This document shows, one piece after another, positions 41,991-50,005 of a DNA stretch of 64,000 nt. Numbering within the stretch: the first letter of the stretch is position 1; every line of letters starts with the position of its first letter. The translations under genes were made by a program, and so were the position numbers. Source of the DNA: an uncultured Eubacteriales bacterium (GTDB taxonomy: Bacteria > Bacillota > Clostridia > Oscillospirales > Oscillospiraceae); assembly GCA_900546255.1 (NCBI GenBank), contig URCB01000005.1:1-64000 (forward strand). The letters run 5' to 3'. The notes under the pieces are model-generated. The model was not told the DNA's origin. It did not search any database and saw only the letters and a list, made by a program, of their open reading frames with translations.

Positions 41991-42791
41991 ATGGCAAACT
42001 ATAAACGGCACGCCGCCGCCCTCCTGCTGGCCCTGGCAGTGGCCGGTGGAGCCGCAGGCTGCGGGGCCCCTTCTGCTTCCACAGAAGCCCCCACCCAGGA
42101 CGCGCCGGTGTCTGAAACGACCCAACCCCCAGCGTGGACCGCCTGGGACCCAGTCGCTGTCACCACCAATGCCGCAGGGGAGCGGTGTTTCGCCCTCTCC
42201 GCCCAGACCTTTCTCCAGCGGTACAACACCCTCTGGGCTGCAGACTGGGGGGAGGACCTTTTGCCCGCCCTGGACCAGTGGACGGACTACGGCGTGGGCA
42301 CCCTCTCCCGCAACGGCGGGCTGGAGGGGCGGCAGTACCAAACCCGCCAGGACCCCACCAACTTTGCCGAGCCCTTCCTCGCCCTCTGCCTGACCCAGAC
42401 GGGGGACCAGGTGATGGAGGTGGTCGCCGGGTTGGACCAGAAGCATTATGTCCAGGGGCCAGAAACCCTGTTTCAGCGCAAGGCCCTGTACAGCCTCCGG
42501 GTGTTCTTCCCGGAGCTGACGGAGGCCGACTTCCAGACCCTCTATGCCCAGCTCTCCCAGGACGCCCAGTATGCGGAAACCTGGGAGACCCCCCTGCCCG
42601 CCCGGGTGTTTTACCAAGACGGCGTGGCCTGCTACCTGCTCCTCCAAATCGGAGAGTATGACCAGCTCCACGTCCGGGCGGCGGACCAGGCCCTGCTGGA
42701 CCAGTGGCAGGCCGCCGGGGTGGAAATCATCCAGGGCTTCCCCACCACAGACGGCAGTACCGCCGGAGAGAAAGGAGACCACACAACATGA
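41991..42791 (+). CDS. Lipoprotein of unknown function (266 aa)
   Basis: The signal peptide ends AAGC with lipidated Cys24, then a Ser/Thr/Glu/Pro-rich linker to ~residue 48. The rest is a soluble extracellular domain without a recognised motif. Its acidic, Gln/Tyr-rich composition (FLQRYNTLWAADWGEDLLPA) suggests a globular fold. ATG 41991 has AAAGGAG about 9 nt upstream. Its stop overlaps the ammonia-lyase start (ATGA), so the two genes are translated together. Confidence 0.8.
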   Translation: MANYKRHAAALLLALAVAGGAAGCGAPSASTEAPTQDAPVSETTQPPAWTAWDPVAVTTNAAGERCFALSAQTFLQRYNTLWAADWGEDLLPALDQWTDYGVGTLSRNGGLEGRQYQTRQDPTNFAEPFLALCLTQTGDQVMEVVAGLDQKHYVQGPETLFQRKALYSLRVFFPELTEADFQTLYAQLSQDAQYAETWETPLPARVFYQDGVACYLLLQIGEYDQLHVRAADQALLDQWQAAGVEIIQGFPTTDGSTAGEKGDHTT

Positions 42792-43972
42792 CCACCCCCC
42801 TTTCCGTATTCCACCACACCCCCACCGGGCATGTGCCCGCCTTTCTGTCCCCGGCGGCCACGGAAACCGCCTGGGCCTTTCACCACACCCTGCCGGACTA
42901 TGCCCCCACCCCCCTGGTCCCCCTGCGGGGCTGGGCCCAGGCCATGGGGGTGAAGGCTGTGTTCGTCAAAGACGAGTCACCCCGGTTTGGCCTGAACGCC
43001 TTCAAAGGGCTGGGGGGAATTTACGCCTTGGCCCGAGCAGCCGGCCAAGTGCTGGGCCTGCCCGAGGATCTCACCTGGGCGGATCTGCAAACCGAGGCCG
43101 CCCGAGACGCCTTGGCCAAGGTGGAATTTGTCACCGCCACCGACGGCAACCACGGCCGCGGGGTGGCCTGGGCCGCCCGGCGGCTGGGCTGCCGGGCCCA
43201 TGTGTACCTCCCCGCCGGTTCCGTCCCCGCCCGGGCCCAGGCCATTTTGGAGGCCGGCGCTGCCCAGGCGGAGATCCTCCCCCTCTCCTACGACAAGACG
43301 GTCCAGTACGCCGCCCGCATGGCGGAGGCCCACGGCTGGCAGCTCATCCAAGACACCAGCTGGCCCGGGTACGAGGCGGTGCCCACCTGGATCATCCAAG
43401 GCTACACCACCATGGCCCGAGAGGCCGCAGACCAGCTGGCCCAGGCGGGCCACCCCCGCCCCACCCACGTCTTTCTCCAAGCGGGGGTGGGGGCCATGGC
43501 CGGGGGCGTGCTGGGCTGCCTGGCCGCCCGGTATGGGGACCAAGCCCCGGTGTTCGTCTCGGTGGAGCCGGAGGACATCCCCTGCATCTACCGCTCGGCC
43601 CTGACGGGAGACGGCCAGCCCCACACCGTGGCAGGCGAGGCCGGAACCATCATGGCAGGGCTCAACTGCGGCACCCCCTGCTCCCTCACCTGGCCGGTGC
43701 TCCGAGACGGGGTCACCTGGTACTTCGCCTGCCCGGATGCTGTGGCCGAGGCCGGCATGCGCCGGTTGGGCCGTCCCCTTCCCGGGGACCAGGCGGTGGT
43801 CTCCGGGGAGAGCGGCGCGGTGACGGCCGGGCTGCTGGATTGGCTCACCACCCGCCCGGATCCGGCGGACCTCCGGCAGCGGATGGGGCTGGACGGGGAG
43901 AGCGTGGTCCTCCTCTTCAGCACCGAGGGGGACACCGACCCCGACCACTACCGCCAGGTCCTCTGCGATTGA
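42788..43972 (+). CDS. dpaL: Diaminopropionate ammonia-lyase
   Basis: PLP enzyme that splits 2,3-diaminopropionate into pyruvate and two ammonia. The 394 residues carry the PLP lysine Lys73 in FGLNAFKGLGG, TATDGNHGRGVAWAAR, and the glycine loop LQAGVGAMAGGVLGCLA. ATG 42788 overlaps the lipoprotein stop; GGAG is 9-12 nt upstream. Its stop is buried in the -35 hexamer of the next promoter (43969-43996). It would allow growth on diaminopropionate or related D-amino acids. Confidence 0.93.
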   Translation: MTTPLSVFHHTPTGHVPAFLSPAATETAWAFHHTLPDYAPTPLVPLRGWAQAMGVKAVFVKDESPRFGLNAFKGLGGIYALARAAGQVLGLPEDLTWADLQTEAARDALAKVEFVTATDGNHGRGVAWAARRLGCRAHVYLPAGSVPARAQAILEAGAAQAEILPLSYDKTVQYAARMAEAHGWQLIQDTSWPGYEAVPTWIIQGYTTMAREAADQLAQAGHPRPTHVFLQAGVGAMAGGVLGCLAARYGDQAPVFVSVEPEDIPCIYRSALTGDGQPHTVAGEAGTIMAGLNCGTPCSLTWPVLRDGVTWYFACPDAVAEAGMRRLGRPLPGDQAVVSGESGAVTAGLLDWLTTRPDPADLRQRMGLDGESVVLLFSTEGDTDPDHYRQVLCD

Positions 43973-43996
43973 CAAATGGAAAAAACGTGGTATGGT
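43969..43996 (+). promoter_or_regulatory. Promoter of the small acidic membrane-protein gene
   Basis: TTGACA (43969-43974) overlaps the dpaL stop; 16-bp spacer; TATGGT (43991-43996), with another TATAG right after. Confidence 0.6.
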
Positions 43997-44039
43997 ATAG
44001 AAAGAACCATTCCCTACCCAGTTGACAGGAGGAAACACC

Positions 44040-44357
44040 ATGGCAAAGAAACGGAAATGGGGCCCTGTGCTGGCCTTTGGCGCTGTCACCGCCATCCTGG
44101 GTGGCCTCGCGGCCTATAAGCACCGGAAGGAGATCGAGCGGACCCTCCAGGAGATCGCCGACCAGATGGACGCCTGGGACGGGAGCGAGGAATTCTTCCA
44201 CGACGAAGACACCATCGTCCACTCGGTAAACGACACCCCGGAGGAGCAACCCGACGCCCCCCAGGACGAGGCCGAGGAAACCGCTGCCGACGAGAGCGAC
44301 TTTGTGGACAGCGAGGATGCCCCCCAGCCCGACCCGGAGGCAGCTCCGGAAGCCTGA
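44040..44357 (+). CDS. Small membrane-anchored acidic protein (105 aa)
   Basis: 105 residues. A basic start (MAKKRKW), one hydrophobic segment (~9-25), a short amphipathic helix, then a strongly acidic tail rich in Asp, Glu, Ala and Pro (~45-105). ATG 44040 follows GGAGG by 7 nt. No family recognised. Such tails are often flexible and disordered; the role is unknown. Confidence 0.75.
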   Translation: MAKKRKWGPVLAFGAVTAILGGLAAYKHRKEIERTLQEIADQMDAWDGSEEFFHDEDTIVHSVNDTPEEQPDAPQDEAEETAADESDFVDSEDAPQPDPEAAPEA

Positions 44358-44368
44358 GCGCCTATGCC

Positions 44369-44397
44369 GCCCTCTGCCCCCACCGGGCAGAGGGCCG
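44369..44397 (+). terminator. Hairpin after the acidic membrane-protein gene
   Basis: GCCCTCTGCCC (44369-44379) pairs with GGGCAGAGGGC (44385-44395); the T-run comes about 10 nt later, so termination may be weak. Confidence 0.5.
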
Positions 44398-44435
44398 CTG
44401 CATCTTTTTCCTTGGGTGAGGAGGGAAACACCACC

Positions 44436-44927
44436 GTGGACATTGTCATTCAGCCGGCCTACCAGCAGCTGGAGGCCGTAAAAGCCTTACTGCTGGAGTA
44501 CACCAGCATGCTGTTGGAGCAGAACCCCGCCGCCGCAGGCAGCTGCTTGCAGCGGCAGAATTTCGAAGGGGAGCTGGCCAACCTGGCAGAGAAGTACGGC
44601 GCCCCCCAGGGCCGCCTCTACCTGATCCGGGTGGACGGCGCACCGGCCGGGTGCGCGGCCATGAAACGGCTGGACCGGTACCGTTGCGAGCTCAAGCGCC
44701 TGTACATCCGCCCCCCGTTCCGGGGCCAGGGCCTGGCCCGGCGGCTGGTGGAACAGCTCCTGACCGACGCCCGGGAGGAGGGGTACGAGGCCATGCTGCT
44801 GGACACCTTCCCCTTCCTCTCCCAAGCCATCCGGCTGTACCGCGCCCTGGGCTTCTACGAGATTCCCCGATACAACAGCTTCGGGAGGAGCCTTATCTAC
44901 ATGCAAAAAGATCTGAAACCGGCATAA
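44436..44927 (+). CDS. GNAT-family N-acetyltransferase
   Basis: 163 residues of the GNAT fold: the acetyl-CoA loop is RPPFRGQGLARRLVEQLL (~90-107), preceded by the strand with CELKRLYI and followed by LYRALGFYEI. Substrate cannot be inferred. GTG 44436 is preferred, with GAGGAGGG about 10 nt upstream; an ATG at 44364 would include residues that overlap the upstream hairpin. Followed by a strong terminator. Confidence 0.85.
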   Translation: MDIVIQPAYQQLEAVKALLLEYTSMLLEQNPAAAGSCLQRQNFEGELANLAEKYGAPQGRLYLIRVDGAPAGCAAMKRLDRYRCELKRLYIRPPFRGQGLARRLVEQLLTDAREEGYEAMLLDTFPFLSQAIRLYRALGFYEIPRYNSFGRSLIYMQKDLKPA

Positions 44928-44957
44928 CGGCAGAGCCTAGCGGCTCTGCCGTTTTTT
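44928..44957 (+). terminator. Terminator after the GNAT gene
   Basis: CGGCAGAGCC (44928-44937) pairs with GGCTCTGCCG (44942-44951), then six T. It lies between convergent genes. Confidence 0.9.
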
Positions 44958-44969
44958 CTCCAAGGGATC

Positions 44970-45659
44970 CTACTCCGGCGGCCTTTTCCGCCGGGCCAGG
45001 GCCTGCAGCCCCTTTCCGCCGTAGTGGGCCAGCCAGACGAGCAGCCCCAGGATGGCCAGATAGTCCAGGAAGAACCCCACCGCCGGCTGGGCCGCGTCGA
45101 AAAAGACAACGTGGGCCTGGGCGGACAGGTACAGGGGAAGCTGGTGGTACCAAAACGTATACCCCCCATACCCCGCCACCGCCAGGCCAAGCAGACGCCA
45201 GACCCACCGGGCAGCGGGGCGCGCCGGCAGAGCGGTCTGCCGCCGAATCTGGCCCAGGATGGCCCCCCAATGGAGTCCCAGATGGAGGGCCATCAAAACC
45301 AGCCCCCAAAACGAGGCCAGGATGTGCAGCGGCTGGGCCCAGGACCGGCCCCCGGAAATCGGCAGGAAGGCAAACACTGTCTGGGACAGGACCACCCCGC
45401 TCACTATGGTCCCCACCATGGCCAGAAGCAGAAGCAGGTTGACCACCAGCTGGCACACCCGGAAGGGCGTGTACCGCTCCCGGAACAGCCGCCGGTGCCA
45501 CGAGGCGTTCAGGGCATGGTGGGCCACCCAGAGGGCAAACATCCCCGCCCCCAGCCATTCGTGGGCGGTCTCCCCGGTGATTTGCCGGGCCATCAGCAGC
45601 AGAAGGAGGAGGGTCATGGCCAGGTCGACGCTGCGCTTCCCTATGGTTTTCGGTTGCAT
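44970..45659 (-). CDS. DUF4405 membrane protein (cytochrome-b-like)
   Basis: 229 residues with about six helices. Conserved His pairs (VAHHALNASWHRR, ILASFWGLVLMALHLGLHWG) are placed as in DUF4405 and other haem-b or ferric-reductase-like membrane proteins, suggesting membrane electron transfer. ATG 45659 lies 31 nt after the flavodoxin gene stop, so it is the last gene of the EFR1-SDR-flavodoxin operon. No partner dehydrogenase is nearby. Confidence 0.8.
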   Translation of the reverse strand: MQPKTIGKRSVDLAMTLLLLLLMARQITGETAHEWLGAGMFALWVAHHALNASWHRRLFRERYTPFRVCQLVVNLLLLLAMVGTIVSGVVLSQTVFAFLPISGGRSWAQPLHILASFWGLVLMALHLGLHWGAILGQIRRQTALPARPAARWVWRLLGLAVAGYGGYTFWYHQLPLYLSAQAHVVFFDAAQPAVGFFLDYLAILGLLVWLAHYGGKGLQALARRKRPPE

Positions 45660-45690
45660 CCGCGTTCACCGCCTTCTCGGTAGAGGCAGG

Positions 45691-46368
45691 TCAGGGGGTG
45701 AGCCCCGCCACCCATTGGGACACCGCTTCGGGGGCCTGGGGCACGTCGTTGCGGGAGATGGCCAGCCCATCCTCCACCACCGTGGCGCCGGGCTGCAGGT
45801 CCGCAATGGTCTGCACCGTCCGGGAGAAGCTGCTTCCCCCGTGGGCGGTAAAGGGGAGGATGGTTTTCCCGCTGAAATCGTAGGTCTCCAGGAAGGTGTA
45901 CAGCGGCATGGGCAGGTCCGAGTTCCAATTGGGATAGCCCAGGAAGATCACGTCATACTGGTCCAGGTTCTCCAGCTGGGTGGCCAGGGCAGGTCTGGCC
46001 CCGTCGCTCCGCTCCTGGTAGGCGAATTCCAGCAGGGCATCGTGGCTGCCGGGATAGGTCTGGACGGTTTCAATGGGGAACAGGTCCCCGCCGGTCTCCC
46101 CTTGGAGCAGCTGGGCCAGGTACTGGTTGTTGCCCAGCACCGTTCCGTCCACCACCACCCGGCTGGCCCCGCTGACGGTGTCCACCCCGTCGGTCTCTGG
46201 GACGGAGAAATAGGCGATCAGGATGCGGTCTCCCGACGGGAGGCCTTCGGACAGGGAGGCAGTGGCCGGGGCAGTCTGGCCGGTGCCGCCGGTGGCGGGG
46301 GTGCTTCCGCAGGCGGCCAGGGTGAGGGCCAAGCCGGCGGCCAGCAAGCGTGCGGTCCATCGTTTCAT
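45691..46368 (-). CDS. Flavodoxin-domain lipoprotein
   Basis: 225 residues. A lipoprotein signal ends LAAC with Cys20, then a short linker and a flavodoxin domain (~48-215). FMN-binding features are AYFSVPETDG at the start of the fold, then YDVIFLGYPNWNSDLPMPLY and FTAHGGSSFSRTV, as in the flavodoxin_4 family. It is anchored outside the membrane, unusual for a flavodoxin but known in Clostridia. ATG 46368 has AAGGAGT upstream. Third gene of the MerR-adjacent redox operon. Confidence 0.88.
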   Translation of the reverse strand: MKRWTARLLAAGLALTLAACGSTPATGGTGQTAPATASLSEGLPSGDRILIAYFSVPETDGVDTVSGASRVVVDGTVLGNNQYLAQLLQGETGGDLFPIETVQTYPGSHDALLEFAYQERSDGARPALATQLENLDQYDVIFLGYPNWNSDLPMPLYTFLETYDFSGKTILPFTAHGGSSFSRTVQTIADLQPGATVVEDGLAISRNDVPQAPEAVSQWVAGLTP

Positions 46369-46393
46369 CGTATCGGACTCCTTTCCAGTGCGG

Positions 46394-47257
46394 TCAAAGG
46401 GCGTCTGGTGGGAAGGCCGTCTGCCGGCTCTTCTCCACCCAAGGTTCCATAGCGGCGATGTGGGCCTGGGTGGTCTGGGTGTACACTTCCCAGGCGTCCG
46501 CCCCCAAAACCAGGCGGAAGGGGGGCTGGGGCCCCTGGAGGGCCTCCAACACCAGCCGGGCCCCCTGATCCGGGTCCCCCGGCTGGGTGCCGTGGCTGTG
46601 GTCATGCTCGATCCGGCGGCGCCCGGCGGTCTCGGCGTAATCCGCGATGGCCTTCTCCGCCTGCCGGAGGGAACGGCCGGAGAAATCCGTCCGGAAGGCC
46701 CCCGGTTCCACCACCATCACCTGGATGCCCAGGGGGGCCACCTCCTTCTCCAACGCGCTGGACAGGCCCTCCAAGGCGCATTTGGAGGCCCCATAGTACC
46801 CGGAACCGGGGAAGGTGTTCACCGCCGCAATGGAGGAGATGTTGACAATGGCCCCCGCCCGCTGCCGGCGCATGTGGGGGAGTACCGCCTGGATGAGGGC
46901 CACGGGGCCAAAGAAGTTGGTCTGGAAGAGGCGGTCCACCTCCTCCGGGGTCCCCTCCTCCACGGCGGCCCGGTAGCCGTAGCCGGCGTTGTTGATGAGG
47001 CCGTCAATACGGCCCAAGGTGCCGATGACGTGGTCCACCACCTGCTGGATCTGGTCCCGGCGCGTCACGTCCAGGGCCAGGGGCATCACCTGCCCGGGGT
47101 GCTGGGCCTGGAGTAGGCGCAGCGTCTCCGGGTCCCGGGCGGTGGCCACGGCGATGTCCCCCCGGGCCACAATGGCACGGACAAAACTCCGGCCCAGACC
47201 GGAAGAGCATCCGGTCACCAGCCAGACCTTCTGACTGGCATTGCCTCCCATGGTCAT
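46394..47257 (-). CDS. Short-chain dehydrogenase/reductase
   Basis: 287 residues, classical SDR fold. The cofactor loop is VTGCSSGLGRSFV (TGxxxGxG, ~residues 13-23), the structural motif is NNAG (INNAGYGYRAA), and the catalytic set is Ser in NISSIAA with YGASK (Tyr and Lys). It uses NAD(P)H to reduce a carbonyl or oxidise an alcohol; the substrate is unknown. ATG 47257 overlaps the EFR1 stop (ATGA) and has GGAGGG upstream. Confidence 0.9.
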   Translation of the reverse strand: MTMGGNASQKVWLVTGCSSGLGRSFVRAIVARGDIAVATARDPETLRLLQAQHPGQVMPLALDVTRRDQIQQVVDHVIGTLGRIDGLINNAGYGYRAAVEEGTPEEVDRLFQTNFFGPVALIQAVLPHMRRQRAGAIVNISSIAAVNTFPGSGYYGASKCALEGLSSALEKEVAPLGIQVMVVEPGAFRTDFSGRSLRQAEKAIADYAETAGRRRIEHDHSHGTQPGDPDQGARLVLEALQGPQPPFRLVLGADAWEVYTQTTQAHIAAMEPWVEKSRQTAFPPDAL

Positions 47258-48057
47258 ACGCGCCCTCCTTCCGTCTCCGCGGACCCGGCACAGCCGGGCT
47301 GCTGGTTGGCCTGGATGAGTTCCTGCAAGGTGACATGGGGGTTGCGGTACCGGGCGCTGGGGTTCTTCTCCGGCACAGTCAGCTGGACCGCTTTGCGGGG
47401 GCAGACGTGGGCGCAGGCCAGGCAGGTCTGACAGCGGCCGGGAACATGCTCTGCCCGGTCCTCCACCAGCCGGATGGAGGCGGAGGGGCAGACCCGCTGG
47501 CAGATGCCGCAGCCGATGCAGTCCTGGCTCACCCGCAGGAGATGCTGCCAGGCATCCGGCGGGGCCAGGCGCATTCCGGCCAGAAACTCCTGGTGGGCTG
47601 CCCGGTCTGCCTCGGTAACCGGGGCAATCCACGCCACCTTTTGAGCCACGTCGGTTTGGATGGCGGCTAGCTGTTCCTCCACATGCTTGTCCTTGCGCTG
47701 CTCCTCCTCCATGTCAAAGGCGGGTAGCCAATTGTCCACCATGTGGACGAGGTTGATGTAGCGGACGGGAATGCCGCAGCGGGCACACAGTTCCTGGGCC
47801 AGCTCCGCCGCGCCTCCGTGGCGGTTGCCATAGGTGAGGATCATGTAGAAATATGGCGTCTGGAAGGTGGCCTTCTCCAGAAATTCCCGCACCATGGCCG
47901 GGACCTCATGGCCGTAGATGGGGGCCACGATGCCAATCCGGTCGTCGGAAAAGGTCAGATCCTCCCGATGCATCACCTGGGGGATGCTGATGGGTTGGCG
48001 CTCCAACCCCTTGGCCACGTACAGGCTGTTGCCGGTACCGGTAAAATAGAATAGCAT
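47254..48057 (-). CDS. EFR1-family flavodoxin/ferredoxin protein
   Basis: 267 residues. An N-terminal flavodoxin-like domain (FYFTGTGNSLYVAKGL, residues 3-18; GIVAPIYGHEVPAMVREFL) is joined to a C-terminal pair of 4Fe-4S motifs: CIGCGICQRVCP and CQTCLACAHVCP (~195-235). It should carry electrons between ferredoxin-type donors and flavin. ATG 48057 has AAAGGAGG upstream. First gene of the operon transcribed from the MerR-type promoter at 48140-48170. Confidence 0.93.
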   Translation of the reverse strand: MLFYFTGTGNSLYVAKGLERQPISIPQVMHREDLTFSDDRIGIVAPIYGHEVPAMVREFLEKATFQTPYFYMILTYGNRHGGAAELAQELCARCGIPVRYINLVHMVDNWLPAFDMEEEQRKDKHVEEQLAAIQTDVAQKVAWIAPVTEADRAAHQEFLAGMRLAPPDAWQHLLRVSQDCIGCGICQRVCPSASIRLVEDRAEHVPGRCQTCLACAHVCPRKAVQLTVPEKNPSARYRNPHVTLQELIQANQQPGCAGSAETEGGRV

Positions 48058-48081
48058 ACCATTCCTCCTTTGTATCTGTGG

Positions 48082-48110
48082 TTGCATTGGGCTGGTTGGT
48101 TTGTTATAAT
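48082..48110 (+). promoter_or_regulatory. Promoter of the MerR-family gene
   Basis: TTGCAT (48082-48087), 17-bp spacer, TATAAT (48105-48110). Operator B (48109-48128) begins at its -10 and covers the expected start point, which fits autorepression. Confidence 0.65.
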
Positions 48111-48128
48111 CCGGTGGGAACAACCGGT
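48109..48128. promoter_or_regulatory. Operator B (MerR-type, over the merR start)
   Basis: A 20-bp dyad, read on the minus strand as ACCGGTTGTTCCCACCGGAT. It matches operator A (48148-48167) at 17 of 20 positions. Confidence 0.65.
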
Positions 48129-48139
48129 TTTCGCAACCG

Positions 48140-48170
48140 ATTATAATATCCGGTAGTAACCACCGGTCAA
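48140..48170 (-). promoter_or_regulatory. MerR-activated promoter of the redox operon, with operator A
   Basis: Minus strand: TTGACC (48165-48170), a 19-bp spacer, TATAAT (48140-48145). The long spacer is the hallmark of MerR-controlled promoters. Operator A, ACCGGTGGTTACTACCGGAT (48148-48167), fills that spacer. Confidence 0.75.
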
Positions 48171-48233
48171 GTCTTTTTTGCGCAAAAAGTGCAGCTTTGC
48201 GGAAAATTTTTCGCCCAGAAGGAGGGATGCTGT

Positions 48234-48632
48234 GTGTATACCATGATGCAGGTCTGCCGGGAGACCAACATGACCTACGAAACGCTGAAGTATTACTGCA
48301 ACGAGGGCCTGGTCCCCAACGTCAAGCGGGACGGCAACAACCGGCGGGTCTTTGACCAACGGGATGTGAAGTGGATCCAGGACCTGGTCTGCCTGAAAAA
48401 ATGCGGGATGAGCATCCAGGAGATAAAGGACTACCTGGCCCTCTGCCTCCAAGGGGAGGGGACCATCCCCCAGCGGAAGGAGATGCTGGCCAAAAAGCAG
48501 GCCGCCCTACTGGCCTCCATCCAAGAGCTGGAGGACAGCGTGGCCTATATCCACTGGAAGCAGTCGTTCTACGACGAAGTGCTCTCCGGCCAACGCCCCT
48601 ATGTGAGCAACCTGATCGCCCCCAAAGAGTAA
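48234..48632 (+). CDS. MerR-family transcriptional regulator
   Basis: 132 residues. Winged helix-turn-helix at the N-terminus: VCRETNMTYETLKYYCNEGL (~6-25), RRVFDQRDVKWIQDLVCLKK, SIQEIKDYLAL, then a dimerising coiled coil (~85-125). No conserved C-terminal metal or drug site is evident. GTG 48234 is chosen since AAGGAGGG lies 7-8 nt upstream. It faces the redox operon away from it; paired operators suggest it activates that operon and represses itself. Confidence 0.88.
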   Translation: MYTMMQVCRETNMTYETLKYYCNEGLVPNVKRDGNNRRVFDQRDVKWIQDLVCLKKCGMSIQEIKDYLALCLQGEGTIPQRKEMLAKKQAALLASIQELEDSVAYIHWKQSFYDEVLSGQRPYVSNLIAPKE

Positions 48633-48644
48633 CGCGACGACAGA

Positions 48645-48673
48645 AAAAGGCACGGCAGACCGCCGTGCCTTTT
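48645..48673 (+). terminator. Terminator of the MerR-family gene
   Basis: AAAAGGCACGGC (48645-48656) pairs with GCCGTGCCTTTT (48662-48673). Confidence 0.85.
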
Positions 48674-48819
48674 GCATGGAATGTATTGCGATGCTTGATG
48701 CGTGAAATAGAAAAAGAGCACGATCGGCGTCGTGCCCCCACGTTCATCGTTCTTTTGTCTCTCCCGCCAGATCCCCCCAACCCCGACCCACAGGGCCGGC
48801 GGCGTCGGGGACGCCGTCC

Positions 48820-48873
48820 CGAGGGGTTTGGGCCGTGCCCAAACCCTCGGCGCAGGGCGAATTCATTTCGCCC
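48820..48873. repeat. Two-hairpin dispersed repeat, copy 1
   Basis: Hairpin 1 (48820-48849) has a CGAGGG...CCCTCG stem with a GTTTGGGC extension; hairpin 2 (48855-48873) is GGGCGAA-loop-TTCGCCC. The same pair in the same order and strand recurs at 62860-62914. It lies in a 389-bp gene-free stretch (48633-49021) full of stem-loops. Confidence 0.6.
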
Positions 48874-48893
48874 GAGCAGGCCCCATCCTCCGG

Positions 48894-48937
48894 CCAAAGG
48901 GAAAAGGCACGACGTGGGTCGTGCCTTTTCCCTTTGG
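48894..48937. repeat. Perfect 20-bp stem-loop beside the island end
   Basis: Arms 48894-48913 and 48918-48937 are perfectly complementary around a 4-nt loop. The inner part (AAAAGGCACGAC) repeats the logic of the merR terminator at 48645. The right arm runs into the left 14-bp island repeat (48933-48946). Confidence 0.7.
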
Positions 48938-48946
48938 TCGGAGTGT
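48933..48946. repeat. Left 14-bp repeat of the tRNA-Pro 3' end
   Basis: TTTGGTCGGAGTGT is identical to 50037-50050, where it forms the CCA end and acceptor stem of tRNA-Pro. It reads as an attachment-site scar at the far end of the AT-rich insert. Confidence 0.7.
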
Positions 48947-49021
48947 AATTATAGAACTTGGAAAAGTTCAGGAATATCAATGGTTTGTAGGCCGTCGGCA
49001 TGAGGTTTTATCTATTTCAAT

Positions 49022-49864
49022 TTAATCTGTCTTTGTAGCATGAGAGTTGCTTTTTTCACATACTCGTTTATATTCTAATTCAATGGCTTCTTTTATTCTA
49101 TCAACCGGATGAACAATGGTCAGTCCGCTATTTTCTTCACGAACCATAATAGGTTGATGAGTTTGTTGACTGACAAGTGTATCTCTGTATGGTATATATG
49201 CGCTAAGAATTCCTATAAGATTTGCTTTTTCATTATGAGTTGTTCCTTGTATGGAAATAAATTCTGGTCGACTAATAATCGGGCCACCAGAGTTTCCAGG
49301 AAATGTTTGTGCATCGACTAAAAATGTCTCTGCTGTTTTGGGGGAAACAAAAGCATCTGCAACACGAGAAATACAGCCAAGCCTACATATAGGAGCTTTA
49401 ACAGTGTCATTTACTAAATTCATCGGAAACCCGATAGCATAAACTAAACTACCTTCATCAACCCCAGTTTCCTTCATTTGCTGTAATGTGATGGCATGAT
49501 CATCTATATCCATAAAACTTAAACGAAGCTTATTATCGACAATAACATGGGGAAGTATTTGTACAGCAACTATATCAGTATTTTTTAAGGGGTGAGCGGT
49601 ATAAAGTAGTTCGTCATTTACCTTCAAAGACATAGGTAAGTCTCTCACGCCAACAGATTCACTATTGTTAAATCTAACATAAAGCAAATTTTGGTCTTTA
49701 ACTACATGTTTATTTGTAATGATATAGACAGTCGATTTGTCTGGATGCTCTTTCTCTTTTCTCCCGACTAAAAAGCCAGTTCCGACCCAATGTTTCTTCC
49801 CGCCGGATATTGGAATCCCGAGTGCAACAACTGCATCCATGAAAAAATCAGGAATAATAGCCAT
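49022..49864 (-). CDS. Trypsin-like serine protease on the mini-island
   Basis: 280 residues with a chymotrypsin/HtrA-type fold. The candidate triad is His53 (ITNKHVV), Asp97 (KNTDIVAV) and Ser192 (GNSGGPII), preceded by the oxyanion Gly190. There is no signal peptide or transmembrane segment and no PDZ domain, so it is probably cytosolic. AT-rich codon use is unlike its neighbours and marks transfer. ATG 49864 is preceded by AAGGAG. Solitary trypsin-like peptidases are found in some defence loci; that role here is inference. Confidence 0.85.
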   Translation of the reverse strand: MAIIPDFFMDAVVALGIPISGGKKHWVGTGFLVGRKEKEHPDKSTVYIITNKHVVKDQNLLYVRFNNSESVGVRDLPMSLKVNDELLYTAHPLKNTDIVAVQILPHVIVDNKLRLSFMDIDDHAITLQQMKETGVDEGSLVYAIGFPMNLVNDTVKAPICRLGCISRVADAFVSPKTAETFLVDAQTFPGNSGGPIISRPEFISIQGTTHNEKANLIGILSAYIPYRDTLVSQQTHQPIMVREENSGLTIVHPVDRIKEAIELEYKRVCEKSNSHATKTD

Positions 49865-50005
49865 TTTATTAACTCCTTCATATGAATCATTGATTTCTTA
49901 ATTATACCATGTATCGAACAATAAATCGACAAAAATCGAATTAAAAGTCGCCCAAGTCGGAAAACACGGAGCCCGCAAACGTCAAGTAGGATTTAGACAA
50001 AAGAA

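Noticed and set aside
48640..48950. Possible CRISPR array, because of several similar hairpins
   Set aside because: Repeats are palindromic, of unequal size, not evenly spaced, and no cas gene is near.
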